Positions 1 to 8,673 of a DNA stretch of 46,353 nt are shown piece after piece. The stretch is from a virus. Location: the IMG/VR virus record IMGVR_UViG_3300037882_004947, positions 1 to 46,353 of that record; one strand, 5' to 3'. Positions within the stretch are counted from its first letter, which is position 1. Each line of letters opens with the position of its first letter. Position numbers and translations under genes: made by a program. The notes under the pieces are model-generated. The model made no database searches. It was not told the DNA's origin and saw nothing but the letters and a program-made list of their open reading frames with translations.

Positions 1-1
1 C

Positions 2-103
2 AACATCATGCAGGGTTGGAACTCGATGGGTACGCCTATCGTTGCTGATTGCAAGGTTGGTCGTTCTTGGGGCGATCTCAAAGAGTATCACGCCGCTGCG
101 TGA
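2..103 (+). CDS. C-terminal end of a probable family A DNA polymerase (5' partial)
   Basis: Only the last 33 codons are present, open at the left edge and ending in TGA at 101-103. The tail reads PIVADCKVGRSWGDLKEY. This resembles the extreme C terminus of family A (Pol I-like) DNA polymerases, where a 'P-(L/I)-V-x-(D/E)-x-K-x-G-x-(S/N)-W' stretch closes the palm. The recombination and replication genes that follow fit a replicative polymerase here. The match covers one short motif, so it is suggestive only. Confidence 0.45.
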   Translation, partial: NIMQGWNSMGTPIVADCKVGRSWGDLKEYHAAA

Positions 104-136
104 GGAAAGGGCGGCACCTGCCGCTAGGGTGTGCGG

Positions 137-628
137 ATGGAACTAGACAAGTATTTGGCTGAGTGTGTTTCGATCGATAGCATGGCGCTGCAGACGGAGT
201 TCGAGCGAACTCCGAACGATTTCGCGTACTGGTCGAACCGTTACGCGGAGGTTTACAGGCACCATGCGCTTTGCAAGCAGAAGCGCGAGCTTGTTGAAGC
301 AACGCTTCAGATTGAAGTTCGAGACCAGAACGAGATTGGGCGCGGCGCCAAGATGACCGTGGGCGAGGTTGAAGCGCGGATCGCGAAGAGCACGCTGTAC
401 ATCGACGCCAAGTTGGCTGAGGCGGAAGCGGATGCGGAGCGCGTGCGTTTGGCTGGTGTCGTGGAGGCCATGCGCACCAAGCGAGAAATGCTGATTTCTC
501 TCGGCGCGCACATCCGAGCCGAGATGGCCGGGCTGAACCTTTCCATCAATCAGACGCCAGGTCTGGGCGGACTCAGCCCGAGCGCACGGCTCGAAGCGCA
601 GGTGTCGGCGGCGCAGCGGGAAGGTTGA
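137..628 (+). CDS. UvsY-like recombination mediator (putative)
   Basis: 163 residues, almost entirely helical and charged. The N-terminal part (IDSMALQTEFERTPNDFAYW, then NRYAEVYRHHALCKQKRELVE) has the layout I recall for T4 UvsY: an acidic start, an 'IDS..LQ.E' segment, an aromatic 'Y..W' helix, then a long basic helix. UvsY loads the RecA-type recombinase onto ssDNA coated with gp32-type protein. The next two genes encode a gp32-like SSB and RecA, so context supports the call. ATG 137 was chosen; GTG 131 would add two residues. No strong Shine-Dalgarno is seen. The similarity is by eye and should be confirmed by profile search. Confidence 0.5.
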   Translation: MELDKYLAECVSIDSMALQTEFERTPNDFAYWSNRYAEVYRHHALCKQKRELVEATLQIEVRDQNEIGRGAKMTVGEVEARIAKSTLYIDAKLAEAEADAERVRLAGVVEAMRTKREMLISLGAHIRAEMAGLNLSINQTPGLGGLSPSARLEAQVSAAQREG

Positions 629-724
629 CGCGGGGCGTGCAGCCTGGCACGACATGACTAAGCCGCGGGGGTGACTCCGCGGTGGACCCAACAAGAGAAC
701 CCAAGAAAAGAGACCAAACCCAAG

Positions 725-1585
725 ATGTCAAATTCACTAGTTCAGTTCGGTGCGTGGGGGGACGATTCGTTCAAGGAGGACAACAACGCGGTAGATGCGT
801 TGTCGAGTGGCCTTATCGACAAGATCGAAGTGGGGGAGAACGTTTATCGTATCCTTCCGCCCTCGCTCGAGAGCGGGCGTAACTCGCCGTTCAAGATCAC
901 GGCGATGCACTTCATCGACGGTGTTCCCGGCGCGGATAAGAAGATCGTTTTCACCTGCCCAAAGATCGAGTTGAGGGAGCCTTGCCCTGCTTGCCAGGAG
1001 GCGGACCGCTTGGCGCGTTCGCAGTCCAAGGCAGATCGAGATCGCGCATACAGCATCTCAGCTGGTTTGCGGGTTTACTGCTGCGCTATCAATCGTGCGA
1101 AGCCCGAGGCCGGGGTGCGTGTGTTGTCGTTTGGAAAGCAGATCTACGATCAGCTCAAGGCGATTCGCAAGAGTCCGCGTTTGGGCGGCGACTTCACCAA
1201 CCCGTTTGCCAACGGGTTCGATATCATCATCCTGCGCGAGGGAACGGCGCAGAACGATACCAAGTACGATGTGAAGGCGGACCGCAACCCGAGCGCACTC
1301 GCCGCAACGGATGCGGAGATGCAGGCGATCATCGATTCGCAACCGTCGCTGGAGCAGTTTATCGACTGCGTGGTTCCCGATTCCTTGTACGTCTTGTTCC
1401 GCGAACCTCCGACGCGCGCTCAAGCTGCGCAGGTGCGTCCGCCCGCCGCTCGAGCGGGAGCCGCTTTGATGTCGCCGAAAACAGGGGCTACGTCCGCTAC
1501 GAGTCAAGTAGCGCACGCAGCGGCAGCCCCCGTTGCGGGCGGGGTTATCGCGGACGCTGAGTTCGACGATGACTTCAATACGTAA
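725..1585 (+). CDS. gp32-like single-stranded DNA-binding protein
   Basis: 286 residues. The N-terminal core has a 'VYRILPP' strand, a segment with H-x2-DG, then CP-x-IE and PCPAC, a Cys pattern typical of the zinc-containing OB fold of T4 gp32-type SSBs. The C terminus is a low-complexity Ala/Pro linker (about residues 230-275) ending in the acidic tail DAEFDDDF, the usual partner-binding tail of phage SSBs. It should coat ssDNA and work with the UvsY-like and RecA proteins on either side. ATG 725 begins MSNSLVQFGAWG; GTG 671 upstream in frame would add 18 unlikely residues. A short GC hairpin (663-668 with 677-682) precedes the gene. Confidence 0.7.
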   Translation: MSNSLVQFGAWGDDSFKEDNNAVDALSSGLIDKIEVGENVYRILPPSLESGRNSPFKITAMHFIDGVPGADKKIVFTCPKIELREPCPACQEADRLARSQSKADRDRAYSISAGLRVYCCAINRAKPEAGVRVLSFGKQIYDQLKAIRKSPRLGGDFTNPFANGFDIIILREGTAQNDTKYDVKADRNPSALAATDAEMQAIIDSQPSLEQFIDCVVPDSLYVLFREPPTRAQAAQVRPPAARAGAALMSPKTGATSATSQVAHAAAAPVAGGVIADAEFDDDFNT

Positions 1586-1628
1586 GTTGCCACGCGCGGA
1601 GGTGTGAAGCTCCAACGTGCGTTCGGGA

Positions 1629-1663
1629 GGCCGGTGTTCGAAAGACACCGGCCTTTCGTCTTT
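1629..1663 (+). terminator. Rho-independent terminator between ssb and recA
   Basis: A perfect 9-bp stem (1629-1637 with 1645-1653, GGCCGGTGT/ACACCGGCC) with a 7-base loop is followed directly by TTTCGTCTTT. It lies 44 bases after the SSB stop and about 20 bases before the recA start. It should end or attenuate transcription coming from the SSB gene, so recA probably also has its own promoter, which I could not identify. Confidence 0.8.
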
Positions 1664-1682
1664 CCAATTTGAAAAGGTGAGT

Positions 1683-3569
1683 ATGTCGAAAACGAATGAT
1701 AAAAAAGCTGTAGTGACTGCGGCGGGAGCGGCGGCGATTGCTGACATGGTGCGTAAGGAGCACGGGCAGAATTCCGTGATCATGGCGAATTCGGGAGTTG
1801 TCGACCGTGTGGCGACCATCCCTTCCGGCGCGTTGTCGCTGGATGCCGCCATGGGTTTGGGCGGGTACCCGCGGGGGCGCATCGTTGAAATCTACGGGCC
1901 GGAGTCGTGCGTGGTTGGTTCCACGTTCATTCAGTACGAGGTTCGTCTACCGGATGGGCGTCGCGCCAACCATAAGGGAGGTTCGATTGAGAGACTCTGG
2001 GAGAGGTTCAACGGAGCGAAACCCACCGGCGATGCTCGCGGCAAGTACTTGCGCGTTTCGACATTGGGCGCGGAGTTTTTCTGCGCTTCGATTAATGAAG
2101 AAGATCGAGTGTTTCAGAACCGCATCATCGACGTTGTGAAGCTGCCTGCCCGCCCGGTGTATGAGTTGCGCACGTTGGGCGGGCTGAGCATTACGACTAC
2201 AGCCGAACACCGGTTTTTCAACGGTACGCGGTACGTGCGTTTGGGCGACCTGGAGCCGGGGGACCGCGTACTGGTTCACAATAACACTCCCTATCGCGTT
2301 GAAAACGATCTCCCGCCCAAACAAGCTTCGCGCGCCTACGTGTACGTTAAACATCATCCGGTGGCGGGCACCAAGGTGGTCAACGCGCGCATCTCCCGCA
2401 CTTCAGACGAGCGCCGCCTGTACGCCTACAAGCGTTTGTTGCTCGCGCGCGCGACTATTGAGGCGCAGATGAACGGATTGGCTCTTTCGGAGTACGAAGA
2501 GCGTTTGAACGCGGGCAACTTGGAGGGTTTGCTCTTCTTGGACCGCGACGATCAAGTTCACCACATCGACGAAGACGAGGGCAACGACGCTCTCGAGAAC
2601 CTGGTGGTTCTCCCGGCGGCGGAGCATTCACGTATGCACGCGCTGGAGAGGCACAACAACCTCCGCTATGTGGCGGTGGAGGACATCGTTGAGGCCATCA
2701 TCCCGGCCGGCGAGCAGCCCGTGTTCGATCTCAAGATGCAAGCACCGTTCAACAACTACATCGCGGATGGTTTTGTCACGCACAACAGCGGCAAGACGAC
2801 ACTGACGTTGCACGCGATTGCCAACGTTCAGAAGGCGGGAGGCGTGGCGGCGTTCATTGACGCGGAGCACGCGCTGGACCCTCAGTACGCGACCAACGTG
2901 GGGGTGAACATGAATGAGCTACTGCTGACCCAGCCCGACAACGGGGAGCAGGCGTTGGATGTTACAGAGACGTTGGTGCGTAGCGGGGGCGTCTCGCTTA
3001 TCGTTATCGATTCGGTGGCGGCGCTTGTTCCGAAGTCTGAGCTGGAGGGGGACATGGGCGACCCGCAGATGGGTGTGCACGCTCGTTTGATGAGCCAAGC
3101 CCTACGCAAGCTCACTGCGTTGGCCGGAAAAACTCAGACGTGTATCATCTTCATTAACCAGCTGCGTTCCAAGATTGGCGTGATTTTCGGGAGCCCCGAA
3201 GTCACAACGGGCGGCAACGCGCTCAAGTTCTATTCGTCGATCCGTATCGATGTGCGGCGGCGCGAGCAGTTGAAAGACGGAACCGAGCCGATCGGAAACA
3301 GTACCCATATCAAAGTGATCAAAAACAAGCACGCTCCGCCGTTCAAGGAGGCGGATCTGGAGATCGTTTGGGGAAAGGGCATCGACCGATATGCCGACCT
3401 CCTGCAAGCCGCGGTCAACACCGGGGTTATTACCAAGTCGAGCTCTTGGTACCACTACGGTGAGACCCGCATCGGGCAGGGCGCCAACACGGCGGCGCGC
3501 AATTTGGAGGCGAACTCGAAACTAGCTGAAGAAATTGAGGCGCTGGTTCGAAAGGACCTCGGTCTGTGA
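1683..3569 (+). CDS. recA: RecA recombinase interrupted by an intein
   Basis: 628 codons encoding two exteins (75 + 260 = 335 residues after splicing, close to usual RecA length) and a 293-residue intein. The N-extein ends IVEIYGPES and the C-extein resumes [15 protein letters not shown], so the intein sits inside the Walker A loop (GPES/SGKTT). The C-extein shows Walker B ([11 protein letters not shown]), the L1/L2 region and the RecA signature [20 protein letters not shown] followed by [15 protein letters not shown]. Without splicing the ATP site cannot form. The start ATG at 1683 has AAAAGGTG 4-11 bases upstream and follows the terminator. The product drives strand exchange and recombination-dependent replication with the UvsY-like and gp32-like neighbours. 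The next gene overlaps its stop by GTGA. Confidence 0.95.
   Translation: MSKTNDKKAVVTAAGAAAIADMVRKEHGQNSVIMANSGVVDRVATIPSGALSLDAAMGLGGYPRGRIVEIYGPESCVVGSTFIQYEVRLPDGRRANHKGGSIERLWERFNGAKPTGDARGKYLRVSTLGAEFFCASINEEDRVFQNRIIDVVKLPARPVYELRTLGGLSITTTAEHRFFNGTRYVRLGDLEPGDRVLVHNNTPYRVENDLPPKQASRAYVYVKHHPVAGTKVVNARISRTSDERRLYAYKRLLLARATIEAQMNGLALSEYEERLNAGNLEGLLFLDRDDQVHHIDEDEGNDALENLVVLPAAEHSRMHALERHNNLRYVAVEDIVEAIIPAGEQPVFDLKMQAPFNNYIADGFVTHNSGKTTLTLHAIANVQKAGGVAAFIDAEHALDPQYATNVGVNMNELLLTQPDNGEQALDVTETLVRSGGVSLIVIDSVAALVPKSELEGDMGDPQMGVHARLMSQALRKLTALAGKTQTCIIFINQLRSKIGVIFGSPEVTTGGNALKFYSSIRIDVRRREQLKDGTEPIGNSTHIKVIKNKHAPPFKEADLEIVWGKGIDRYADLLQAAVNTGVITKSSSWYHYGETRIGQGANTAARNLEANSKLAEEIEALVRKDLGL
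1908..2786 (+). other. Intein with HNH homing endonuclease, inserted in RecA P-loop
   Basis: The 293-residue in-frame insertion begins with Cys ([12 protein letters not shown], splicing block A). It has a block B TxxH motif (ITTTAEH) and ends with block F/G '[10 protein letters not shown]', with the +1 residue Ser. All catalytic splicing residues (Cys1, block B His, penultimate His, terminal Asn, Ser+1) are present, so self-splicing is expected. Between the splicing halves, about RecA residues 291-322, lies [19 protein letters not shown] followed by EHSRMH, an HNH nuclease signature. It is therefore a full intein with an HNH rather than a LAGLIDADG endonuclease, and looks active by residue content. 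Confidence 0.9.
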
Positions 3570-3808
3570 ACTTGGAGTTGAAGGAGCGCATCAATCGAGC
3601 GCGCCGTGCCCACATGCCAGATGTGTTGCGTCTGGTAAACACAGCCGTGCGGGCTATGGACACCGAGTCTTCCCGGCTTGAGTTGACCGTGCTGGGCGCC
3701 GCTTGGTTACTCGGGCGGCTTTGCCACAAGTTCGAGCTTGGGATTGAGGTTTGCCGGACTCTCGCGGAGGACGGCTATCGTTACAGTGAGGAGCACCCAG
3801 ATGGATGA
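3566..3808 (+). CDS. Small protein of unknown function
   Basis: 80 residues starting at GTG, overlapping the recA stop as GTGA, so translation is probably coupled. It is helical, with a basic N terminus ([20 protein letters not shown]) and a segment '[25 protein letters not shown]' that looks amphipathic. I recognise no family. Its place between recA and the nuclease genes suggests a replication or recombination accessory role, by context only. Confidence 0.6.
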   Translation: MNLELKERINRARRAHMPDVLRLVNTAVRAMDTESSRLELTVLGAAWLLGRLCHKFELGIEVCRTLAEDGYRYSEEHPDG

Positions 3809-4121
3809 GTTGAATCAACAGCTTTTGGAGCGGGCCAAACAGGCTTCGCTCGAGGTAGTTACTGAGGCGACGCCCGAGCCCCGAGCGCACACTTTGGCTC
3901 GAATGTGCCAGCAGATGGTGGATAGTTACCCCGACCTGGTGAAGCAGACGGGGAAGCCCAGCGTCGTCGTGTTCCAGCTTGGCGGGGCAGACACGATGGC
4001 TGCAGTTGTTATTCACGCGTGCGTGGGTGCTACGGCTGAGGCGGCGCTGGAGTTGCTTAGCCTAAGTTTGCACAAGCGGTTGAGCGACGCTGCTGAGGCT
4101 GCGAGTAAAGGGGGCGCGTGA
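3801..4121 (+). CDS. Small protein of unknown function
   Basis: 106 residues. ATG 3801 has AGGAG eight bases upstream, inside the end of the preceding gene, and the two genes overlap by 8 bases. The protein has an N-terminal charged helix and a hydrophobic centre (SVVVFQLGGADTMAAVVIHA), with no transmembrane-length run I would trust. No family recognised. It is translationally linked to the nuclease gene that follows by a GTGA overlap. Confidence 0.6.
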   Translation: MDELNQQLLERAKQASLEVVTEATPEPRAHTLARMCQQMVDSYPDLVKQTGKPSVVVFQLGGADTMAAVVIHACVGATAEAALELLSLSLHKRLSDAAEAASKGGA

Positions 4122-5260
4122 TTCTCTGTGCCGACCTACACCTCGGCAACCACCGATTGCATGGGGGGCCGTTCGAACGTTCGCTGAACGAGCGGCACCA
4201 CATGACGCTGAAGGTGTTGGAAGACGCTCTCGAGCACTCAAGTCAGTTTACGCAAGTTGGTGCTGACTTCGTGATTCTCGGGGACCTGTACGATGACGTT
4301 CGTCCGTTGCCGCAATCGATCGCGGCAGTCGTAGACCTGTTTGAGAAGTACCGCGGGACGGGCACGATTCTGAAGGGTAACCACGATAACGTGTCGGAGA
4401 CGGCGGGAGATCATGCTCTCGGACCGCTGAAGCACACTTGCAATGTGGAGGACGTGCCGCGCTGTGTCTTTGGTTTCTCAGTGCTGCCCATCTATCTGCC
4501 CTTCATCGCGGAGCCGGCGGAGGATTGGGTACCTGAGACGGTTGCGACATTGCTGGCGGAAACCGTGGACCCGCACCAAGAGCGGGTTCTCATGTTGCAC
4601 TGTGGCATCCACGACGCGGCGATGCGCAAAGCGTCGAGCTGGGACATGGCGGCGGCACGAGACGCCATCAGCGTTGAAACGCTGGTCGAGGTCTGCCGAA
4701 AGCACCGCATCTCCAAGGTGTTTGCGGGGAACTGGCACACCTACCGAAGTTGGCAATTCGACGATGGCCGGATTCAGATTTACCAGGTTGGCGCGCTGGT
4801 CCCGACGGGTTGGGATAACCCCGGCTTGTTTGGTTACGGCGGTTTGCTTTTCTTGGATGGGGACGGTGTGGTGACTCGGCACGAGATAGCTGGGCCACGG
4901 TTTCTGAACGTGACCGAGGCGGGCGAGCTGCTCGATGCCATCCACACCGTTCGCGCGTATCCCGCACAAGCCGGCACTTACTCCCTTTTCGTGCGGTGGC
5001 GGTGCGGGCGCTCTGACCGTACTGCCGCGTTGGCGAAGTTGGCAGAGCTGAAGGAGTTAGGTCAGATCCACGCTTTCGAAGTCCCCCCAAACACGGAGGC
5101 GGCCGGGGAATTAGTGGTTCAAGTGGCTAAGACTCTGAGACACGACGTTACTCTAGCGACGGCAGTAGACACGGCGGTGGGCGCTGTGTCGTTGCCCGAG
5201 GGAGTGCAGCGGCACCGAGTTGCCGAGCTAACGCGTCGGTTTCTCCGAGTGGGCGCATGA
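4118..5260 (+). CDS. SbcD/Mre11-type (gp47-like) DNA exonuclease subunit
   Basis: 380 residues with calcineurin-type metallophosphoesterase motifs in order: D6-x-H8 (ADLHLGN), G55-D56-x2-D59 (GDLYDD), G87-N88-H89-D90, then LHCGIHD (about 160-166) and GNWH near 206. These residues bind the two Mn ions of Mre11/SbcD/T4 gp47 nucleases. The last ~100 residues are a small capping and ATPase-binding region. It should form a complex with the SbcC/gp46-like ATPase encoded at 5895-7643 and resect DNA ends to give ssDNA for RecA. The start GTG 4118 overlaps the upstream stop as GTGA. The final metal motif reads GNWH rather than the more usual GHxH. Confidence 0.85.
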   Translation: MILCADLHLGNHRLHGGPFERSLNERHHMTLKVLEDALEHSSQFTQVGADFVILGDLYDDVRPLPQSIAAVVDLFEKYRGTGTILKGNHDNVSETAGDHALGPLKHTCNVEDVPRCVFGFSVLPIYLPFIAEPAEDWVPETVATLLAETVDPHQERVLMLHCGIHDAAMRKASSWDMAAARDAISVETLVEVCRKHRISKVFAGNWHTYRSWQFDDGRIQIYQVGALVPTGWDNPGLFGYGGLLFLDGDGVVTRHEIAGPRFLNVTEAGELLDAIHTVRAYPAQAGTYSLFVRWRCGRSDRTAALAKLAELKELGQIHAFEVPPNTEAAGELVVQVAKTLRHDVTLATAVDTAVGAVSLPEGVQRHRVAELTRRFLRVGA

Positions 5261-5460
5261 CGTTGGACGACGACTTCAATCGAGTTGACGAGTTTGGTAT
5301 TCCGCTGTGCTGTGCCCGTCGCGGCGACGGGCACGACTGCGCAAACATAGGTACGCACAGCCACGCTGGGCAAGTGTACTGCGTTGTGCACGGTTGGCCT
5401 TTCTACAGGAGTTTGAATGTACCAGCTGATATTCAGCGACAGCCTGATCGTTCTTGCTGA
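5257..5460 (+). CDS. Small Cys/His-containing protein
   Basis: 67 residues starting at ATG, overlapping the nuclease stop as ATGA. It has an acidic N terminus (TLDDDFNRVDEFG) followed by LCCARRGDGHDCANIGTHSH and YCVVHGW, four Cys and several His that could bind one metal ion. No known family recognised. The next gene begins 44 bases before its stop, so the two reading frames overlap. It lies between the two halves of the SbcCD-like nuclease. Confidence 0.55.
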   Translation: MTLDDDFNRVDEFGIPLCCARRGDGHDCANIGTHSHAGQVYCVVHGWPFYRSLNVPADIQRQPDRSC

Positions 5461-5914
5461 CGAGATTGTCTCACAAAACGCCACTCCGCGGGGGACTGAG
5501 TACACGTTCAAGATCACGGATGCTTACTCGCTGAAGACGCTGCAAGACGTAGCGCGTGGACATCCTTCGCTTCGCCTGATGATGAATAGGTCTGCTTTCG
5601 CGGGTGACTCCCGCGATGATACCGCTGTCGCAGACAGATCTCAGATCTCAGTTGGCATGTTGTTCGTGAGTGAGGAAGCGCGTATGCAGGTGCGTAACTC
5701 CGCGGAGCGCCCGATGTACTTTTTCGATCCCGTGCGTGCGAAGTGGGCCGCCGCTAACAAGATCTCGGACTTCCAGGCTGCCGAAATGGTGGACATGGGC
5801 TTGCTGGTCTTGGATGAGAAGGGGTGCAAACCGGCGCCCGGAACCGAAGAGTATGCGTTGAAAGCGGTGCGCGCCTACGCTGGGTTGATGAACCATGAAA
5901 ATAAGAAGCGTTAG
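5417..5914 (+). CDS. Hypothetical protein between sbcD-like and sbcC-like genes
   Basis: 165 residues. ATG 5417 is preceded by AGGAG at a good distance (CAGGAGTTTGA), which fixes the start despite a 44-base overlap with the upstream gene. It is mixed alpha/beta, with strands near the start (YQLIFSDSLIVLADEIV) and a C-terminal helix. No motif or family recognised. It overlaps the sbcC-like gene by 20 bases and is therefore part of the same transcription unit. Confidence 0.6.
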   Translation: MYQLIFSDSLIVLADEIVSQNATPRGTEYTFKITDAYSLKTLQDVARGHPSLRLMMNRSAFAGDSRDDTAVADRSQISVGMLFVSEEARMQVRNSAERPMYFFDPVRAKWAAANKISDFQAAEMVDMGLLVLDEKGCKPAPGTEEYALKAVRAYAGLMNHENKKR

Positions 5915-7643
5915 TTTGCAAAATGTAATGTCTCACGATTCGTCGGCGCTGGAACTTCCAGCGCGCGGTATCGTGACTCTCTCCGGGTTGAACGGCGCGG
6001 GGAAGAGTTCGCTCATCGAGGCGGTTGCCTCAGTGTGGGGGCGTACCCTGCGCGGCACTCCGATTTGGCGCGCGGGGGACGCGGGGACGTGTGAGGTGCG
6101 TACCTCAGAGTTGGAGGTGCAGCGGCGCGCGACTGCCAAAGGCGGCGGGGGCCTGAGGTGGAAGGCCGTTGGGGAAGCGGATTGGCGGAAGTTCGATACG
6201 AGTGCCAAGGCAAACGCAGAACTTCTACGCACCTTGCCTCTGTCGTTCGATCAGTGGCGGCGTTCGCACGTTTTCAGCGGCGCCGACCTCGCTGGCTTCT
6301 CCCGTCTAGGGGACGTCGAGCGCAAGAAACTGCTTGATAGCTTTCTGGGGCTTGACGCTGTTGAGGGTGGCATCAAGGCTTGCCGAGAGCAGCAGGCGAC
6401 GGCGCGTAGAGCTTTAGATGCGGCGCAGACTGCGGTGCAGTTGGCGCGGCAAGCGGTAGACCAGTGGGCTCAAGCTCCTATCGAGCCCCAGCCGGCCCCG
6501 CTCGAGCCTCAGCCGCGACCTGTTTCCCCGTTTGAAAAGGGGGTTTCTCCTCCAACGTTGGAGGACGTGCAGGCTGCCGAGCGTGCGTACGACACTGCTA
6601 CCCACGAATCGATCAAGCTTTTGCAGGTTTGGCCGGATGATACCTTGGCAGAAGCTCGGATCGCGGCTGCACAGGCGGCGGCTGGGGAGGAAGTTGCCGC
6701 GCAACGTTTGGCTGCGGTGGAGTACGGGCTTTGTGGCGAGTGTGGGCGCACTTACGACAGCGCGGACGTGCAGGCAGCCCGCGATGGTTGTGTGGCGGCA
6801 TCGACCCGATTCCGAGAGGCCAAGCAGGCGTTAGACGACGCACTTGCGGCCGCACAGCAGTTTGCTACGCAGCATCGGGCGAACATAGACGCTGCCAGGG
6901 CTAAAGCTGCGGAGGCTTTGGCCGTTAGTCGAAAGATGTCGGCAGATTTGAGCGGGCATGCCGCGTACCAGGAGCGCGTGGCGCAGTGGGAGGAAGCGGA
7001 GACGCGCGCGGAAGCGGCTCACTCGGAGCGCGTGGCGCAGTGGGCAGAGCGGCAGGCAGCCCGAGGTCGTGCTGTGTCGGAGGCTGAAGACCGGTTGTTG
7101 GACACAGAAGGTGCTGCGATGCAGGCCAAAGTCGGGCTTGCTGAGCTCGTGGTTTCGGACGCTGTTATGGGCGCTGTTCGAACAGCCATGGTCGGCGGAG
7201 CTCTTTCCGGCTTGGAGGAAGTGGCGAACGCTTGGCTGGAGTTCTTCCAGTCACCGATTCGAGTCAAGTTGCACGCCGGAATTGCTTCAGATCGGATTGG
7301 TTTCGAGCTGACCGGCGCAGGCGGCGGTCACGGTTACGAGGCGTCGAGCAGTGGGGAGCGACGGCGGGTGGACGCGGCTCTGCTGCTGGCTATGGTAGAG
7401 ATCGTGAGTGCTTCAACCGGTGTCATCGGCGGGACGTTGTGGTTTGACGAGCTGTTCGACACGTTGGACTCGGAGGTAGTTCCGTACGTTTGTCAGGCTC
7501 TCGAGCACTTGGCGCAGGCGCGATGCGTTGTCGTGGTGACACACCGCACAGATCTTCTGAGGAATCTTTCAGCCGCGGCGCGTTTTGTCGTGCAGGGCGG
7601 CAGTCTTCACCCGGCAGATGCAGACGGGTTGGCGCTATGTTGA
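5895..7643 (+). CDS. SbcC/Rad50-type (gp46-like) ATPase
   Basis: 582 residues. Walker A is GLNGAGKSS at 31-39. A central coiled coil with an Ala/Glu/Arg-rich composition flanks a zinc-hook-like C280-x2-C283 (LCGECGRTY). The ABC signature is SSGERRR near 484-490, Walker B is LWFDE with D518, and a D-loop/H-loop follows (VVVVTHRTDLL). At under 600 residues it matches T4 gp46 rather than bacterial SbcC (about 1000), which means a short coiled coil. It should dimerise through the hook and drive the gp47-like nuclease encoded just upstream, supplying 3' ssDNA for the RecA/UvsY/gp32 set. The ATG overlaps the preceding gene by 20 bases and shows no strong Shine-Dalgarno. Confidence 0.85.
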   Translation: MKIRSVSLQNVMSHDSSALELPARGIVTLSGLNGAGKSSLIEAVASVWGRTLRGTPIWRAGDAGTCEVRTSELEVQRRATAKGGGGLRWKAVGEADWRKFDTSAKANAELLRTLPLSFDQWRRSHVFSGADLAGFSRLGDVERKKLLDSFLGLDAVEGGIKACREQQATARRALDAAQTAVQLARQAVDQWAQAPIEPQPAPLEPQPRPVSPFEKGVSPPTLEDVQAAERAYDTATHESIKLLQVWPDDTLAEARIAAAQAAAGEEVAAQRLAAVEYGLCGECGRTYDSADVQAARDGCVAASTRFREAKQALDDALAAAQQFATQHRANIDAARAKAAEALAVSRKMSADLSGHAAYQERVAQWEEAETRAEAAHSERVAQWAERQAARGRAVSEAEDRLLDTEGAAMQAKVGLAELVVSDAVMGAVRTAMVGGALSGLEEVANAWLEFFQSPIRVKLHAGIASDRIGFELTGAGGGHGYEASSSGERRRVDAALLLAMVEIVSASTGVIGGTLWFDELFDTLDSEVVPYVCQALEHLAQARCVVVVTHRTDLLRNLSAAARFVVQGGSLHPADADGLALC

Positions 7644-7840
7644 CCGAGATTCACCTTGCTTACATGTGGGTGCTGGCGGGAGTCGGCTTGACGCTGCTCG
7701 ATATTTACGAGAGCCTTGCTGCGTGTGCGCCCGAGGTAGAACTGCGGAGGGCGTACACGGCGGCGGCGCTGACCCTTTTGATTTGCGTCGCCTTTGCTCC
7801 AGTGGTGGCGTTTTACAGAGTTTGGAAGATCGTTAAATGA
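7637..7840 (+). CDS. Small two-helix membrane protein
   Basis: 67 residues with two hydrophobic segments: about 5-25 (LAYMWVLAGVGLTLLDIY) and about 43-60 (TLLICVAFAPVVAFY), joined by a charged loop and ending WKIVK. It overlaps the sbcC-like stop by 7 bases and the following gene as ATGA. A small inner-membrane protein of unknown role. A holin is possible from topology, but the location among replication genes gives no support. Confidence 0.6.
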   Translation: MLTEIHLAYMWVLAGVGLTLLDIYESLAACAPEVELRRAYTAAALTLLICVAFAPVVAFYRVWKIVK

Positions 7841-8190
7841 TCATGGATATTCAGGCTGCGTCGTTGGAGGCAGCTCAAGTTGAAGTTCGAAAGAAGTTCC
7901 CGCGGCGCGCCAAGGCCTTTCTCGTAGTGGACACGCCCAACATGGTGCGCTCAGCGATTGCTCAGAAGCTCGAGAGGGCGAAGCAGAGCAAGCAGTACCG
8001 AGATCAAGCAATCGCGCTGCAAGGTGTCTTAGACGCTCTGGACAAGGGAGTGCGCAGCGGAACGCACTCGGCGCGCGTGGTTGCGGAGGCCATGCTGGCG
8101 CACGGCGATACGCGAACGGAGATGCACGACGGTTTTGCCTACATCCAGGTCGGGCAAGCTCCCCGCTGGTTGGTGTTTTCCAAGGGGTGA
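7837..8190 (+). CDS. Hypothetical protein
   Basis: 117 residues; ATG 7837 overlaps the preceding stop as ATGA (ATG 7843 is an alternative). A helical N-terminal two-thirds is rich in Ala, Arg and Lys (EVRKKFPRRAKAF, EKLERA-type segments), followed by a short beta-like end (FAYIQVGQAPRWLVFSKG). No family recognised. It is the last gene before a new promoter at 8170-8205, whose -35 lies inside this gene. Confidence 0.6.
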   Translation: MIMDIQAASLEAAQVEVRKKFPRRAKAFLVVDTPNMVRSAIAQKLERAKQSKQYRDQAIALQGVLDALDKGVRSGTHSARVVAEAMLAHGDTRTEMHDGFAYIQVGQAPRWLVFSKG

Positions 8191-8205
8191 GGGTATAGTT
8201 GGCCC
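8170..8205 (+). promoter_or_regulatory. Putative leaderless promoter for the 8206 gene
   Basis: TTGGTG at 8170-8175, an 18-bp spacer and TATAGT at 8194-8199, followed by six bases and the ATG at 8206. A start of transcription 6-7 bases after the -10 falls on the ATG itself, so the mRNA would have no leader. It has the same geometry as the repeat promoters further right. No Shine-Dalgarno serves this gene unless transcription starts upstream. Confidence 0.5.
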
Positions 8206-8673
8206 ATGCCGGCCGCCAACCTCACCCCTTTTACTGGGTTCAACAGCGGGTTCAACACGTCTCCAAAGGGCGCTTCGATTCCCTTGGAGGCGGGTTTGAG
8301 TTTCTCGAACAACGTGCTCTTGTGGTTGCGCGTGCGCTTCACTGTTCAGCGAGTGTCCGGCAACGGGCGCATGATCGCTAGATTCGCGCAGGGTGTTTCT
8401 CAGGTCAACCCGGAGTGGAGTTTGGGCAGCGTCGTTGCGACAGGGGTGACTATTCAGGCGACGCGTCACTACCTGTGGCGCGTCAACCAGTTTCAGGCTA
8501 TCGCGGCGCCGCAAACCATTACGGACCCGTCAATTACGCACATGGCTCCGATCGACGTGCGCCTTCTGGGGTATCGGCGCGACGTGGACGCGACCTCGAT
8601 ACAGTTTCTGGGCAAGCTAGCTCCCCAGGCGGCCGACTTGGTTTCCACTTCGCGCGACTTTTTCCGGGTGTGA
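8206..8673 (+). CDS. Beta-rich hypothetical protein A
   Basis: 155 residues, rich in Val, Phe, Thr and Gly with regular alternating strands (LLWLRVRFTVQRVSG, VVATGVTIQATRHYLWRV) and few charged residues. It has no signal peptide, Cys or catalytic motif. The composition resembles a virion surface or decoration protein, but that is inference. It has its own leaderless-type promoter and is followed one base later by another beta-rich gene, so the two probably act together. Confidence 0.6.
   Translation: MPAANLTPFTGFNSGFNTSPKGASIPLEAGLSFSNNVLLWLRVRFTVQRVSGNGRMIARFAQGVSQVNPEWSLGSVVATGVTIQATRHYLWRVNQFQAIAAPQTITDPSITHMAPIDVRLLGYRRDVDATSIQFLGKLAPQAADLVSTSRDFFRV

Noticed and set aside
663-682. CCGCGG-N8-CCGCGG hairpin before the SSB gene
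   Set aside because: Each arm is self-palindromic and there is no T run or other support, so it was not called a terminator or operator.
7637-7840. Holin call for the small two-helix membrane protein
   Set aside because: The topology is compatible, but no lysis genes are nearby and it sits in the recombination gene string.
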